Assembly (NCBI RefSeq): GCF_007860075.1
Contig: NZ_SJPP01000002.1
Location: 682,001 to 746,000, forward strand
DNA length: 64,000 nt
Reading direction: 5' to 3'
Origin: Symmachiella macrocystis
Lineage (GTDB): Bacteria > Planctomycetota > Planctomycetia > Planctomycetales > Planctomycetaceae
The notes under the pieces are model-generated. The model worked only from the letters and a program-made list of their open reading frames with translations. It was not told the origin of the DNA and made no database searches. Made by a program: the position numbers and the translations under genes. Positions 18,324 through 26,942 of this stretch are shown piece after piece. Positions within the stretch are counted from its first letter, which is position 1. Every line of letters begins with the position of its first letter.

Positions 18324-19277
18324 ATGACAACGTTTGAAACTCAGGGATTGGATCCGTTGACCGTAGCCGTTTTGGAGGGAGGCGAATCGAGTGAACGCTC
18401 GATCAGTCTCGAAAGCGGTGCCGCCGTACGAGCCGCGCTGGCGGAACGGGGACACAAGGTCATCGCAATCGATCCCTCTGAGGTCGATTTGTCGACATAC
18501 GATTGGTCCGGCATCGACACAGCTTTTATCGCCCTGCATGGCTTTTTCGGCGAAGATGGGCAGGTACAGCAGATTCTTGAGGATGCTGAAATGCCCTATA
18601 CCGGCAGCGATCCGGCGGCGGCACGGTTGTCATTTCAAAAATCAGCCGCAAAAGAACGCTTTTTTCAAAACTACGTTCCGACGCCCCCCTACGTATTAAT
18701 CCACGAAGGGGACACAGCCAACGGCATCATGAAAAAGGCGCGTAGCCTGGGATATCCACTAGCAGTCAAGCCGGACTCCCAAGGGTCGAGCCTGGGTGTG
18801 AGCGTCGTGCAAAGTCCCGATGAGCTTCCGGAAGCCCTGACCCGTTGCTTTCACCTAGAGGCGTTTGGCCTGTTGGAAGCCGGCGTTTTGGGGTCGGAAT
18901 GGACGGTTGGCATTATGGACGAATTGATGTTACCGCTGATTCAAGTCGTCCCGAATCGGCCGTTTTATGACTACCAAGCCAAGTATGCCGACGACACCAC
19001 TGAGTATCAGTTTGAATTCGACATCCCGAGCGATGTGGTCAATTCGATCAATCAAGCGGCCCGCAACGCCTACGATGCCCTTAAAATGCAGGGGATCGCG
19101 CGGATTGACCTCGTGCTGGATCGGTTCAACCGGCCGTGGGTATTAGAGGCGAACAGTGTGCCTGGAATGACTTCGCACAGCTTGGTTCCTAAAGCAGCCG
19201 CTCGTATCGGCATCAGCATGGGTGAGTTGTGCGAGCAAATGCTCCAGCGGAGCCTCAACGCTGCCCCGCAATCCTAG
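18324..19277 (+). CDS. ddl: D-alanine--D-alanine ligase
   Basis: Ddl joins two D-Ala for the peptidoglycan stem peptide. The start at ATG 18324 has AGGAGG upstream; the frame is open to 18279. ATP-grasp features are clear: TVAVLEGGESSERSISLESG at the N-terminus, ALHGFFGEDGQVQ, PYTGSDPAAARLSFQKSAAK, PLAVKPDSQGSSLGVSVV, and the metal-binding end RIDLVLD then WVLEANSVPGMTSHSLVPKAA. It has 317 residues, near the family norm. It follows murB by 166 bp in the same direction, so these genes form a peptidoglycan precursor cluster. Confidence 0.95.
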   Translation: MTTFETQGLDPLTVAVLEGGESSERSISLESGAAVRAALAERGHKVIAIDPSEVDLSTYDWSGIDTAFIALHGFFGEDGQVQQILEDAEMPYTGSDPAAARLSFQKSAAKERFFQNYVPTPPYVLIHEGDTANGIMKKARSLGYPLAVKPDSQGSSLGVSVVQSPDELPEALTRCFHLEAFGLLEAGVLGSEWTVGIMDELMLPLIQVVPNRPFYDYQAKYADDTTEYQFEFDIPSDVVNSINQAARNAYDALKMQGIARIDLVLDRFNRPWVLEANSVPGMTSHSLVPKAAARIGISMGELCEQMLQRSLNAAPQS

Positions 19278-19511
19278 TTTTTTGTAGCACGACAGTCTCC
19301 ACTGTTTCATAGTTTTACCGGGGTGGGATTGCGCGCCAGTCGTACCACATTCGCACTGCTGATTCACACGCATACTGCACTGTAGACCGTGAATCCCGGC
19401 CTTGCCTCAAATCTTGATTCTCTCTACACTCCCCGCCCCCGTTCAGCCGCTCCCCCGGCGGCCCATGACTCAGTTCCCCATTAACGACGAACCACGACAG
19501 GGAGGTCGGGT

Positions 19512-21089
19512 TTGCTGTTCACACGGACAATACGTCGCAAGCTCTTGCTGGGCTTGGGATTGGTCCTCACCATGCTCTTGATGGCGTCCTTCAGCGGCAT
19601 CTGGGGGCTGTCTTCCTACGCCGAATTAATCGGTGAGTTGGAATTCAACCTGCAGCAAACGCCCAACAAGACCGCCCTCGTGAAAGCTGCGGGTGCGTTG
19701 TTCAAACCGCTCGTGGATCGTCCCAATCCCCACGCCGATCCGACGCGCGTCAACAAAATCCGCCGTTTGCAACTCGAGATTTTTTGCGACCGTACAGACG
19801 CCGCACACGCGGCCTATCGCGACTTTCAAGGCAAGCTGGAGGAGATCCCACTGACGCCGGTTTTGGAAAGTCAGTTTTTGATCCTCAACAACTCACTGCA
19901 TGCATTCAACAACCAATTGACCGAGTTGGAAAACCAGGCCAAGTCCGCTTTAAATGGCAAGGTCATCGACGAGGTGGCAATGGATCAATTGCTCAAGGGA
20001 ACTTGGGAATTGGAACAAATTGCACAAACCATGCTCGATCCGGCCAATGGACTTCACGCAGCTTTGGACCAAGCCCAACGCGACTATGAATCGACCTTTA
20101 CCCTGTTGTGGACGACAACCGCGGTGGCGGTCGTGTTGTTTCTGGGGCTGATTCGCCACAGCTATGTGCAGATCTTTCGCCCATTGCGACAGCTCTATGA
20201 AGGAGCCCGTCGGGTGGCTCAGGGTTGCTTTGACTATCGCATTCCGGTTTCCACACAAGACGAAATGGGGGAACTGGCTGAGTCGTTCAACATGATGACC
20301 GCCCGGTTCCAAGATATCGCCGGGGATCTTGACCAGCAGGTCAACGAACGCAGCCGGCAGTTGGTCCGCTCCGAACGACTGGCAGCTGTGGGGTTTCTTT
20401 CCGCAGGCGTCGCCCATGAAATCAACAATCCGCTGGCAGCAATCTCCATGGCCTCCGAATCGGTGGAAGAGCGCATTGAAGATCTGCTGCAAGTTCAGAC
20501 CGAACCAAGCAGCGATGCTAAGATCATTCGCGACTATCTGCAGATGATTCAAAAAGAATCGTTCCGCTGCCGTCAAATCACCACGAAATTGCTCGATTTT
20601 TCGCGGGGCAGCGAATCGACGCGTGAATCCACCGACGTCACTGGGCTGATTCGCGAAGTCATCGCCATGGTGCAACATCTGAGCAAGTACCGCGACATGC
20701 AGATCACATTCCGAGCGGCCACACCGAGTTATCTGGAAGCGAATCCGGCGGAAATCAAACAAGTGTTATTGAATCTCGTCGCCAACGGATTGGAATCAAT
20801 GGAAGCCGGCGGCACATTGTCGATCACGATCGAAGAACGGACCGATGAAGTGCGAATCGTTTTTCAGGACGAAGGGTGTGGCATGACGCCGGGTGTCATT
20901 GAAAACCTCTTCGAACCATTTTTCACAAGCAAGCGCGTGGGCCAGGGGACCGGGTTGGGTTTGTCCATTAGCCACCGCATTATCAACGATCACGGGGGCA
21001 CAATCGAAGCCCACAGCGACGGAGTCGGACAAGGGAGTCGGTTTTGCATTAGCTTACCGCGCCGCGCGATGAACACCATCGCCGCGTAG
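19512..21089 (+). CDS. membrane sensor histidine kinase (NtrB/AtoS type)
   Basis: A TTG start at 19512 is supported by GGAGG at 19501. The 525 residues show TM1 (KLLLGLGLVLTMLLMASFSG), an extracytoplasmic domain of about 160 residues, TM2 (TTTAVAVVLFLGLIRHSYV), a HAMP linker and a dimerisation helix with the phospho-acceptor His (FLSAGVAHEINNPLAAISMA). The HATPase domain has an N-box (LLNLVANGLESME), G1 (FQDEGCGMTPG), an F-box (LFEPFFTSK) and G2 (GTGLGLSISHRI). It is followed by its probable partner, a sigma-54 response regulator. The signal sensed is unknown. Position after the mur genes may hint at envelope sensing. Confidence 0.93.
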   Translation: MLFTRTIRRKLLLGLGLVLTMLLMASFSGIWGLSSYAELIGELEFNLQQTPNKTALVKAAGALFKPLVDRPNPHADPTRVNKIRRLQLEIFCDRTDAAHAAYRDFQGKLEEIPLTPVLESQFLILNNSLHAFNNQLTELENQAKSALNGKVIDEVAMDQLLKGTWELEQIAQTMLDPANGLHAALDQAQRDYESTFTLLWTTTAVAVVLFLGLIRHSYVQIFRPLRQLYEGARRVAQGCFDYRIPVSTQDEMGELAESFNMMTARFQDIAGDLDQQVNERSRQLVRSERLAAVGFLSAGVAHEINNPLAAISMASESVEERIEDLLQVQTEPSSDAKIIRDYLQMIQKESFRCRQITTKLLDFSRGSESTRESTDVTGLIREVIAMVQHLSKYRDMQITFRAATPSYLEANPAEIKQVLLNLVANGLESMEAGGTLSITIEERTDEVRIVFQDEGCGMTPGVIENLFEPFFTSKRVGQGTGLGLSISHRIINDHGGTIEAHSDGVGQGSRFCISLPRRAMNTIAA

Positions 21090-21288
21090 CCGGGAACAGC
21101 CGGGGTAGGGGACTAAATCCGTTTCTAAACCCAGTTGTGCTTGTTCGCGAAACTTGCGGATCAGTGTCAGTGAGACGCGGCAGAGGGTTTTGAAACGACC
21201 GGTAGAGAAAGTCGATTGGCAACAGACAAGTCGAGGGGGCACCTAGGATGATTACATCGTTCACGTCAATCTGCGAAGGAGTGGTTGG

Positions 21289-22671
21289 TTGAGCTCGTCA
21301 GATAGTTTGCGCGTCCTGTTCGTCGACGACGAAGGACCGATTCGGGATGTGATGGCCAATGAGTTGCCCCGTATGGGACACGAGGTCACGATCTGCGCCG
21401 ACGGCGCGTCCGCGATTTCCGCTGTGGATAAAGCGACCTTCGACGCAGCCATTGTGGACCTGCGTATGCCCGGCGTGAGCGGGTGGGACGTGATCGAACA
21501 CATCAAAGGTGTAGCACCCGAAACCGAAGTGATCATCAGCACCGGTCACGGCGGGTTGGACGACGCGATTCGCGCCATTCGCCAAGGCGCCTACGACTTT
21601 TTGTTAAAGCCCTCGAAACTGGCCGCCATCGCCAATGTGCTGAAACGGATCTCCGAGAAACGGGCCTTAAGCAACCGCGCCTTGGCTTTAGAAAGTCAAT
21701 TGAAGGCCGTGCAAGGGACAACGTCATTGATTGGCGAGACGTCAGTGATGCGGCGCGTTAAATTGCTCGTGGAACGGGTCGGACCAACTGACTCCACCGT
21801 ATTGATTCTGGGCGAAACCGGAACCGGAAAAGAATTGGTCGCCCAAGAAGTGCACGCCCAAAGCCAACGCGCTGGAAAACCTTTTGTCCCGGTCAATTGC
21901 GGCGCTCTGCCGGAAAACCTGGTGGAAAGCGAACTGTTTGGCCACGGCAAGGGAGCATTCACCGGAGCGGAGAAAGCCCGTAAAGGACTCATTGAGGTCG
22001 CCAACGGCGGAACGTTGTTCCTGGACGAGTTGGGCGAACTTGATAAGAGCATGCAGGTCAAACTGCTGCGGTTTTTAGAATCGGGAGAAGTCCGCCGTGT
22101 GGGCGAGAACGAACCGTTTCAGGTCGACGTCCGTGTGGTTTGCGCCACGAATCGCGGCCTAGAGGAAATGGTTGCCGCCGGCACATTTCGGCAGGATTTG
22201 TTCTTCCGCGTGAACACATTCGAAATCCATCTACCACCGCTGCGGGAACGCCAAGGCGATATTCCAGGCCTGGCCGCGCACTTGGCCGCCCGGATCCTCA
22301 AACGTCCGAAAATCTCCCCGGAATTGTTAACCGCCGAATTGCTCGACGCACTGTGTAAACATACTTGGCCTGGGAATGTGCGGGAATTGGCAAACGCACT
22401 GGAACATGCGGTGATTCTCGCAGGTGGGCAACCGATGACGGCCGACCATCTCCCATCGAGCGTCCTCAATTCGTCGCCCGTCGAGTCCGTCGGCATGAAT
22501 TTCACACCCCCGACTCAGGCGATGACATTACGAGAAATCGAGATGAACGTCATCGAAAGCGTCCTCGACAAGCACGACGGGGATAAGCCAAAAACCGCCA
22601 AGGAATTGGGCATCGCCCTCAAAACCTTGTACAACAAGATTAACCAAAACCAAAGTCGCGCCGCTGGTTGA
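21289..22671 (+). CDS. sigma-54-dependent response regulator (NtrC family)
   Basis: A TTG start at 21289 follows AGGAG. The 460-residue protein has a receiver domain with acidic pocket (FVDDE), phospho-acceptor Asp (AAIVDLRMPG) and Lys (DFLLKPSK). The AAA+ sigma-54 domain has Walker A (GETGTGKELVA), the sigma-54 contact loop GAFTGA (GKGAFTGAEK), Walker B (GGTLFLDELGEL) and the sensor R-finger region. The C-terminus is a Fis-type helix-turn-helix (KTAKELGIALKTLYNKIN). It activates sigma-54 promoters when phosphorylated, presumably by the histidine kinase encoded 200 bp upstream. Confidence 0.95.
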   Translation: MSSSDSLRVLFVDDEGPIRDVMANELPRMGHEVTICADGASAISAVDKATFDAAIVDLRMPGVSGWDVIEHIKGVAPETEVIISTGHGGLDDAIRAIRQGAYDFLLKPSKLAAIANVLKRISEKRALSNRALALESQLKAVQGTTSLIGETSVMRRVKLLVERVGPTDSTVLILGETGTGKELVAQEVHAQSQRAGKPFVPVNCGALPENLVESELFGHGKGAFTGAEKARKGLIEVANGGTLFLDELGELDKSMQVKLLRFLESGEVRRVGENEPFQVDVRVVCATNRGLEEMVAAGTFRQDLFFRVNTFEIHLPPLRERQGDIPGLAAHLAARILKRPKISPELLTAELLDALCKHTWPGNVRELANALEHAVILAGGQPMTADHLPSSVLNSSPVESVGMNFTPPTQAMTLREIEMNVIESVLDKHDGDKPKTAKELGIALKTLYNKINQNQSRAAG

Positions 22672-22769
22672 TCCTGCCCTGCCACCCTGCGGGCTTGACG
22701 GACACCAAACGCAATGCACATGCTGACAGGCTGAGAAACGTCGACTAGCATTGGATTGCGAGTGTCCGC

Positions 22770-23459
22770 ATGGCCCAGGGAAATACGGAGGTGGAGACCG
22801 CAATCGTCTCCTCAAGCGATGACCAGCCCACGCTGCCGGTCCGCCTTGAGAGCCCCCAATCGAGCGGCGGACGATTAGCAGGCACATGGATTTTCGGTCT
22901 GCTCCTGACCAGCATCACTTACGGCTGCGTGGTGCTGGGTCAAAACAATCCGGAGATGTACTACGCTGTCGTCGCCGCTGCAGTGGTCATCGGATTATTG
23001 GCGGCGTTGCTCGTGTGGTCCGCCGTCCAACAAACGTTAGTTTTCTTGCTGATCCCCGCCACGACGGTTGAAGTCGAATTCGAATCGATCGCACCAGGCG
23101 CGACGATGCGGTTTTGCGTCAAGCAGCCAGGGCCGATTTATTTGAAATCGATCCGAGCGAATCTGATTTGCATTCAGCATCGGGAACGCAAGCTTCACAC
23201 CCAGAAGGAGGGCAGGAGCCATTCCCGTGATCCGGAGCGTATCCTCTACCAGCAGAACATCCTCGATTCGGACGGCGGCTGGTTGTTTCCGGGACAAACG
23301 CGTCAATGGATCGCACCGCTGACCATCCCGCAAGACGCACCAGACAGCGGCAAAGCAGACTCACAGGTCACCCAGTGTCACATTGAAATCTGGGGCCGCA
23401 CGCACATGCTCGTCGGGTTCATGCGCCAATACACGCTCAAAGTGCGGCAGGCGGAGTAG
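22770..23459 (+). CDS. hypothetical membrane protein with C-terminal beta domain
   Basis: This 229-residue product is not recognised. Two adjacent hydrophobic helices are present (about 39-58, GTWIFGLLLTSITYGCVVLG, and about 68-95, YAVVAAAVVIGLLAALLVW). A soluble C-terminal half of about 130 residues has strand-rich character (TVEVEFESIAPGATMRFCV, then GWLFPGQTRQWIAPLTIP), somewhat reminiscent of arrestin-like beta sandwiches, which is only an impression. It lies 98 bp after the response regulator in the same direction and is convergent with lexA. It may belong to the same transcript as the two-component pair. Confidence 0.7.
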   Translation: MAQGNTEVETAIVSSSDDQPTLPVRLESPQSSGGRLAGTWIFGLLLTSITYGCVVLGQNNPEMYYAVVAAAVVIGLLAALLVWSAVQQTLVFLLIPATTVEVEFESIAPGATMRFCVKQPGPIYLKSIRANLICIQHRERKLHTQKEGRSHSRDPERILYQQNILDSDGGWLFPGQTRQWIAPLTIPQDAPDSGKADSQVTQCHIEIWGRTHMLVGFMRQYTLKVRQAE

Positions 23460-23500
23460 CGGCAACATCGCTGCCACAATGATAGCGACGAATCTGGGGC

Positions 23501-24100
23501 CTAGTATCGCCGAATGACGCCCACGAGCACACCCAGCACCTGGGCATCGCTGACAATGATGGATTGCATTGTCGAGTTGGCCGGCTCCAAACGGATGTGG
23601 CCCGCTTCGCGATAGAAATACTTCAACGTGGCATCTTCACCATCGACGAGCGCCACAGCGATTTGGCCGTTGTTGCAGGTGCTTTGCTTGCGAATCACGG
23701 CGAAGTCCCCGTCGGCAATTTGGGCTTCGATCATTGAGTCGCCGGAGACCTTCAAGCAGAAATGGTCGTCGGAATTAAAAAGGCTGCTGAAATCCTGCTG
23801 TTCGCACTGCTCTTCGGCCAGCACTGGCGTGCCCGCAGCCACGTTTCCGGCAAGGGGCAATGAGGCGGAGAACTGGGTGGATTCCGTCAGTTGAATAGCA
23901 CGCGACATGTGCGATTCACGGGTAATCAGCCCTTTTTTCTCCAAGGCCTTGAGATGGCACATCACGCCGTTGGGTGAACGAATTTCGAAGGCCGCCCCAA
24001 TTTCTCGCACCGTCGGACCGTAACCCCGGGTCACGATTTTGTCCTTCAAGAACTCGTAAATGTCCTGTTGTCGCTCCGTCAGTCCATTCTTTTTGGCCAT
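23501..24100 (-). CDS. lexA: LexA repressor
   Basis: LexA represses SOS genes and self-cleaves when RecA is activated. The 199 residues include an N-terminal winged helix (QQDIYEFLKDKIVTRGYGPT, VREIGAAFEIRSPNGVMCHL), the Ala-Gly cleavage site in NVAAGTPVLAE, the catalytic Ser in KVSGDSMIEAQIADGD and the catalytic Lys in DATLKYFYRE. Length and order match the family. The gene stands alone and is convergent with the preceding hypothetical. An imperfect palindrome upstream (24132-24150) may be an autoregulatory operator. Confidence 0.96.
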   Translation of the reverse strand: MAKKNGLTERQQDIYEFLKDKIVTRGYGPTVREIGAAFEIRSPNGVMCHLKALEKKGLITRESHMSRAIQLTESTQFSASLPLAGNVAAGTPVLAEEQCEQQDFSSLFNSDDHFCLKVSGDSMIEAQIADGDFAVIRKQSTCNNGQIAVALVDGEDATLKYFYREAGHIRLEPANSTMQSIIVSDAQVLGVLVGVIRRY

Positions 24101-24131
24101 CGGTCTCCACCCTCATCAATCGAACAATTCA

Positions 24132-24150
24132 GTAGTGCAAATTCTGCTAC
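24132..24150. promoter_or_regulatory. candidate LexA operator upstream of lexA
   Basis: The 19-mer GTAGTGCAAATTCTGCTAC is an imperfect palindrome with matching GTAG/CTAC ends. It lies 32-50 bp upstream of the lexA start. It differs from the Gram-positive (CGAAC-N4-GTTCG) and E. coli boxes, so assignment rests on position and symmetry only. Confidence 0.3.
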
Positions 24151-24179
24151 CAATCCACGCTAATATACGTGCGTCCATC

Positions 24180-24185
24180 TGTCAA
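24180..24185 (-). promoter_or_regulatory. possible -35 element of lexA
   Basis: On the minus strand this is a perfect TTGACA, about 80 bp upstream of lexA. An AT-rich TATATTAG follows 12 bp later, shorter than the usual 17 bp spacing, so the promoter assignment is weak. Confidence 0.25.
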
Positions 24186-24264
24186 GGCGTGCAGTTGGCA
24201 TTTGTTCAGATTAAATCAGTTTTTGACTCCCCAATTGGAACGAAATTGCCTGTCGAACCAGCGC

Positions 24265-24297
24265 AAAAAGTGAGCCGCGAAGTTCAATTCGCGGCTC
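24265..24297 (-). terminator. Rho-independent terminator of the thioredoxin-fold gene
   Basis: A perfect 10-bp stem (GAGCCGCGAA / TTCGCGGCTC) with a 6-base loop lies at 24272-24297. Read on the minus strand it is followed by TTTTT (24265-24269). It sits about 40 bp past the stop codon at 24339. Confidence 0.75.
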
Positions 24298-24338
24298 GCT
24301 CGAGACTCTTTTTGGTAGAAACGTGACAAATCGTGCAA

Positions 24339-25790
24339 CTATCGCACGCTTTTGCCCGGTCGCGTGGCAGTTCGGGAATTGAAGACTTTGGCGAGCGTCG
24401 CGTCCAGTTTCCCGCTTTCGACTTTGGTCGTCACGACACGGCCCCCGGCATCGATCACCCACATCGAGGGAACTCGGCGGACTCCATAAAACTTGACGAT
24501 CGGATTGTTCCAACCACGTTTCTTTTCATCGGAATGAATGATATTGGGAAAGGGAAGCTTCTCTTTGGCCAAGTAAGTTTCCAACGTCTCAGTCGATTCG
24601 TCCAAACAAACACCAATGACTCCCAGTCTGTTGCTGCCATATTTTTTGACAACTTCGGTAATTTCAGGAATCTGCTTCACGGAGGGAGCTGCGGTTGTGT
24701 TCCAGAAAAATACAACGACCGGTTTCCCCAGATGCTGTGCCAGAGAAACCGCTTGGCCTTGGAGCGTCGCGCCGGAGAGTTTGATGCGGCGGCCGTTCAT
24801 TTTCATCCGCCGCACGATCGTCAGAGCAACGGCTGAAGCATCGTGTTTGGGGAATTTTTGGGCAATCACCGAATAAGCCCGTACCGCTTCTTCATCCAGA
24901 CCATTGATCTCACACCGCTCCGCCGCTGCAAAGAGCAGGGGAATCGACCGCTGGGAATCCTGAGGAAACTTTAAGGCATAATCTTCCGATTGCCGTGCGA
25001 ATTCCTGCAACCAGCGGGGATCCTTCAAGGCCGTTCCGGTCATGATGGCCGCTGTGGAATTGGAGTAGGCGAGTTGCGTCAACGTAAACGCCCCTTCGGC
25101 AGCCGCGCTGGACTTCGGATCCCGCTTGTAGAGCGACGCTGCGTGTTCATAGAGCGCGTCCACGCTCTCCGTATCCCCATCGACGGCCAATTGCAAACGG
25201 GTTTCCAGCAACTTCCGCACGGCGACATCGAAGATTCGTTCCTGCTTGGGATCGCGATGCGTGAGGGCCAAAGCCTTTTCGGCATTGGCGATGATTTTTA
25301 GACTGCGTTCGCGATGCCAAGCCCGCAATGCTTCCAGATCTTTGGTTTGGGGCGGCCGCGCGATACGGAGTTTGGTGATTTCATGAATGTAGTATTCCGC
25401 CGTTCCCTTTTTGGGGGCGACAAATTTTTCCTCAGGAGCATCCGCTTCGGCTTCGGTTTCATCTTCGTCGAAGATGACGATGCCGTCGATGGTGGCTGCC
25501 GTCGCATCTTCCTCACCGGCGGCTACGGTGCGAATACCGCTCCCGTCATCGGTTCCACTCGCGAGCACAATGCCGGAGTCATTCCCCGATTGTTGACGTT
25601 CATATTCCTCGGCAGTGACGACTTCATCGGGCTGTTGGCGCAGTTTCGGCACTTCGCTCGTAGAAGATGCTTCCGTTCCGCTGGGGTCGTCGCCGGCAAT
25701 GTGTGGATCCTTGCCGTCACTGCAACCGGCGATCATCGCCAACATGCCCAGAACGGTCGCCCATTTGATCCGTTGAATTGTCTCCATCAT
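24339..25790 (-). CDS. lipoprotein with cysteine-less thioredoxin-like (TlpA-type) domain
   Basis: The 483-residue protein begins with a lipoprotein signal (IKWATVLGMLAMIAGCSDGK). A low-complexity acidic region (about 30-125) and a helical middle region (about 130-330) follow. The C-terminal 150 residues form a TlpA/AhpC-like thioredoxin fold: LQGQAVSLAQHLGKPVVVFF, then WNTTAAPSVKQIPEI, LGVIGVCLDES and GVRRVPSMWVIDAGGRVV with the cis-Pro region. The WCxxC motif is replaced by T-A-A-P-S, with Ala367 and Ser370 at the two Cys positions. It is therefore probably not a disulfide oxidoreductase. It is followed by a good terminator. Confidence 0.85.
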   Translation of the reverse strand: MMETIQRIKWATVLGMLAMIAGCSDGKDPHIAGDDPSGTEASSTSEVPKLRQQPDEVVTAEEYERQQSGNDSGIVLASGTDDGSGIRTVAAGEEDATAATIDGIVIFDEDETEAEADAPEEKFVAPKKGTAEYYIHEITKLRIARPPQTKDLEALRAWHRERSLKIIANAEKALALTHRDPKQERIFDVAVRKLLETRLQLAVDGDTESVDALYEHAASLYKRDPKSSAAAEGAFTLTQLAYSNSTAAIMTGTALKDPRWLQEFARQSEDYALKFPQDSQRSIPLLFAAAERCEINGLDEEAVRAYSVIAQKFPKHDASAVALTIVRRMKMNGRRIKLSGATLQGQAVSLAQHLGKPVVVFFWNTTAAPSVKQIPEITEVVKKYGSNRLGVIGVCLDESTETLETYLAKEKLPFPNIIHSDEKKRGWNNPIVKFYGVRRVPSMWVIDAGGRVVTTKVESGKLDATLAKVFNSRTATRPGKSVR

Positions 25791-26263
25791 GACTGCTCCC
25801 GAGAGTCCGTTCCGTGGGAAAATACGATTTCCAGATTTGCTTTGATATTCCTGCGGCCCGACAAGCTATTACGCTGCGCAATACGTCACACAACGATCGC
25901 TGTAGCGAACAGGTCAGAGGTTTTAAGGGAAAACCGACTTTTAAGGCAAGAGGAGCCTGGTATCTCAGAACAAAACGCACGGGATTCAGCGTTTCTTGAG
26001 GTGGGATAGTGGCTAAAGGCTTATGACGACAGGGGCGAGGACGGATAGGCAAGGGGGGGGGGGGGTAGCGCTGGAAACCGTGAATGGGGGCGGTGGTTTC
26101 TCGTTTATAGAAAGAGAGGGAAAAACCAAGTATCATCAATTTCTCGCAGTTTCACGCAATGGATAAACACGGCGCCGGTCGGAGTTACGGCCGCACGGAA
26201 ATCCTTGGGGCGTATTCGATACATGTAGGGCGTTCGACACGCCGATGATACGGTTCACTCAAT
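25791..26263. other. intergenic region with a G13 tract
   Basis: This 473 bp region lies between divergent genes. It contains an uninterrupted run of 13 G at 26053-26065. No coding frame with a credible start was seen. Promoters for both flanking genes must lie here, but none can be assigned. Confidence 0.5.
26053..26065 (+). repeat. poly-G homopolymer tract (13 bases)
   Basis: Thirteen consecutive G occur in an otherwise mixed sequence. Such tracts are prone to slippage and to sequencing error. Confidence 0.8.
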
Positions 26264-26722
26264 ATGGCGATAAATCGTTGGTATTTCAGCATCTTGCAGT
26301 TGCTGATTTACATGGGAACTTTTCTGTATTGGAAGTGGTATCCTTCACGGATGGCATTCGTCGTGGGGGGAGTTGTTTCGGTAAGCGTCATGTCCCTGCT
26401 GCTGGTTTTTGCAGCACGGCGGAAGTATTTCGTCAATCGCGTTGATTTGTGTCTGCATGTGCTGGTGATTGTCGATATTGGGTTGGAATCGTTGATGTAC
26501 GAAGTCCTGCGTTTCGCCGTGGCGATGAATTGGATGTCCGGCGAGGCGTCGGTTGGGGCATTTGATGAGACGGCGGCAATGTTTCATAATAATCACAATT
26601 TTTACATGTGCGCTCTATTCTTCGCAGTTGTTATTGGTGGACATCATTGGTTCCGTCACGAATCAGAAGCAACGCAAATCGTCGACCGACAAAACGGGGG
26701 ACCGGTGACAACGGGGAAATGA
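26264..26722 (+). CDS. hypothetical integral membrane protein
   Basis: The 152-residue product has about four hydrophobic helices: residues 5-22 (RWYFSILQLLIYMGTFLYW), 30-50 (AFVVGGVVSVSVMSLLLVFA), 60-87 (LCLHVLVIVDIGLESLMYEV) and 112-127 (NFYMCALFFAVVIGGHHW). The C-terminal 20 residues are polar. The ends of helices carry His and Trp residues (NNHNFYMC, GGHHWF). No family is recognised. Its length and helix regularity argue for a real gene. It stands alone before the PP2C gene, separated by about 220 bp. Confidence 0.65.
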   Translation: MAINRWYFSILQLLIYMGTFLYWKWYPSRMAFVVGGVVSVSVMSLLLVFAARRKYFVNRVDLCLHVLVIVDIGLESLMYEVLRFAVAMNWMSGEASVGAFDETAAMFHNNHNFYMCALFFAVVIGGHHWFRHESEATQIVDRQNGGPVTTGK

Positions 26723-26942
26723 TGTCCACAGATGCGCGTATACGGCGAAAAGGGCACTTTCCCGAAATCCACTAGAATCCACGGGTTGAAAAGGTTGGCT
26801 TTGCGTCGTATCCGTTGACCGGATACCATGGATTAGAGATGGTTTTTGAGGCGTCTGCTCTGGTCACCGGAAAGCGTGCCATCGAATTCTTACCGAACAC
26901 GTGCCGCCAAATGAATACACTTCGGACTTGAGGAACCGCGCG

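Noticed and set aside
19950-20762. 270-codon frame antisense to the histidine kinase
   Set aside because: Shadow of a clearly conserved kinase gene; no credible start signal or similarity.
25717-26139. 140-codon minus frame across the G13 tract
   Set aside because: Its Pro run comes from the homopolymer, and its remainder has no family signal.
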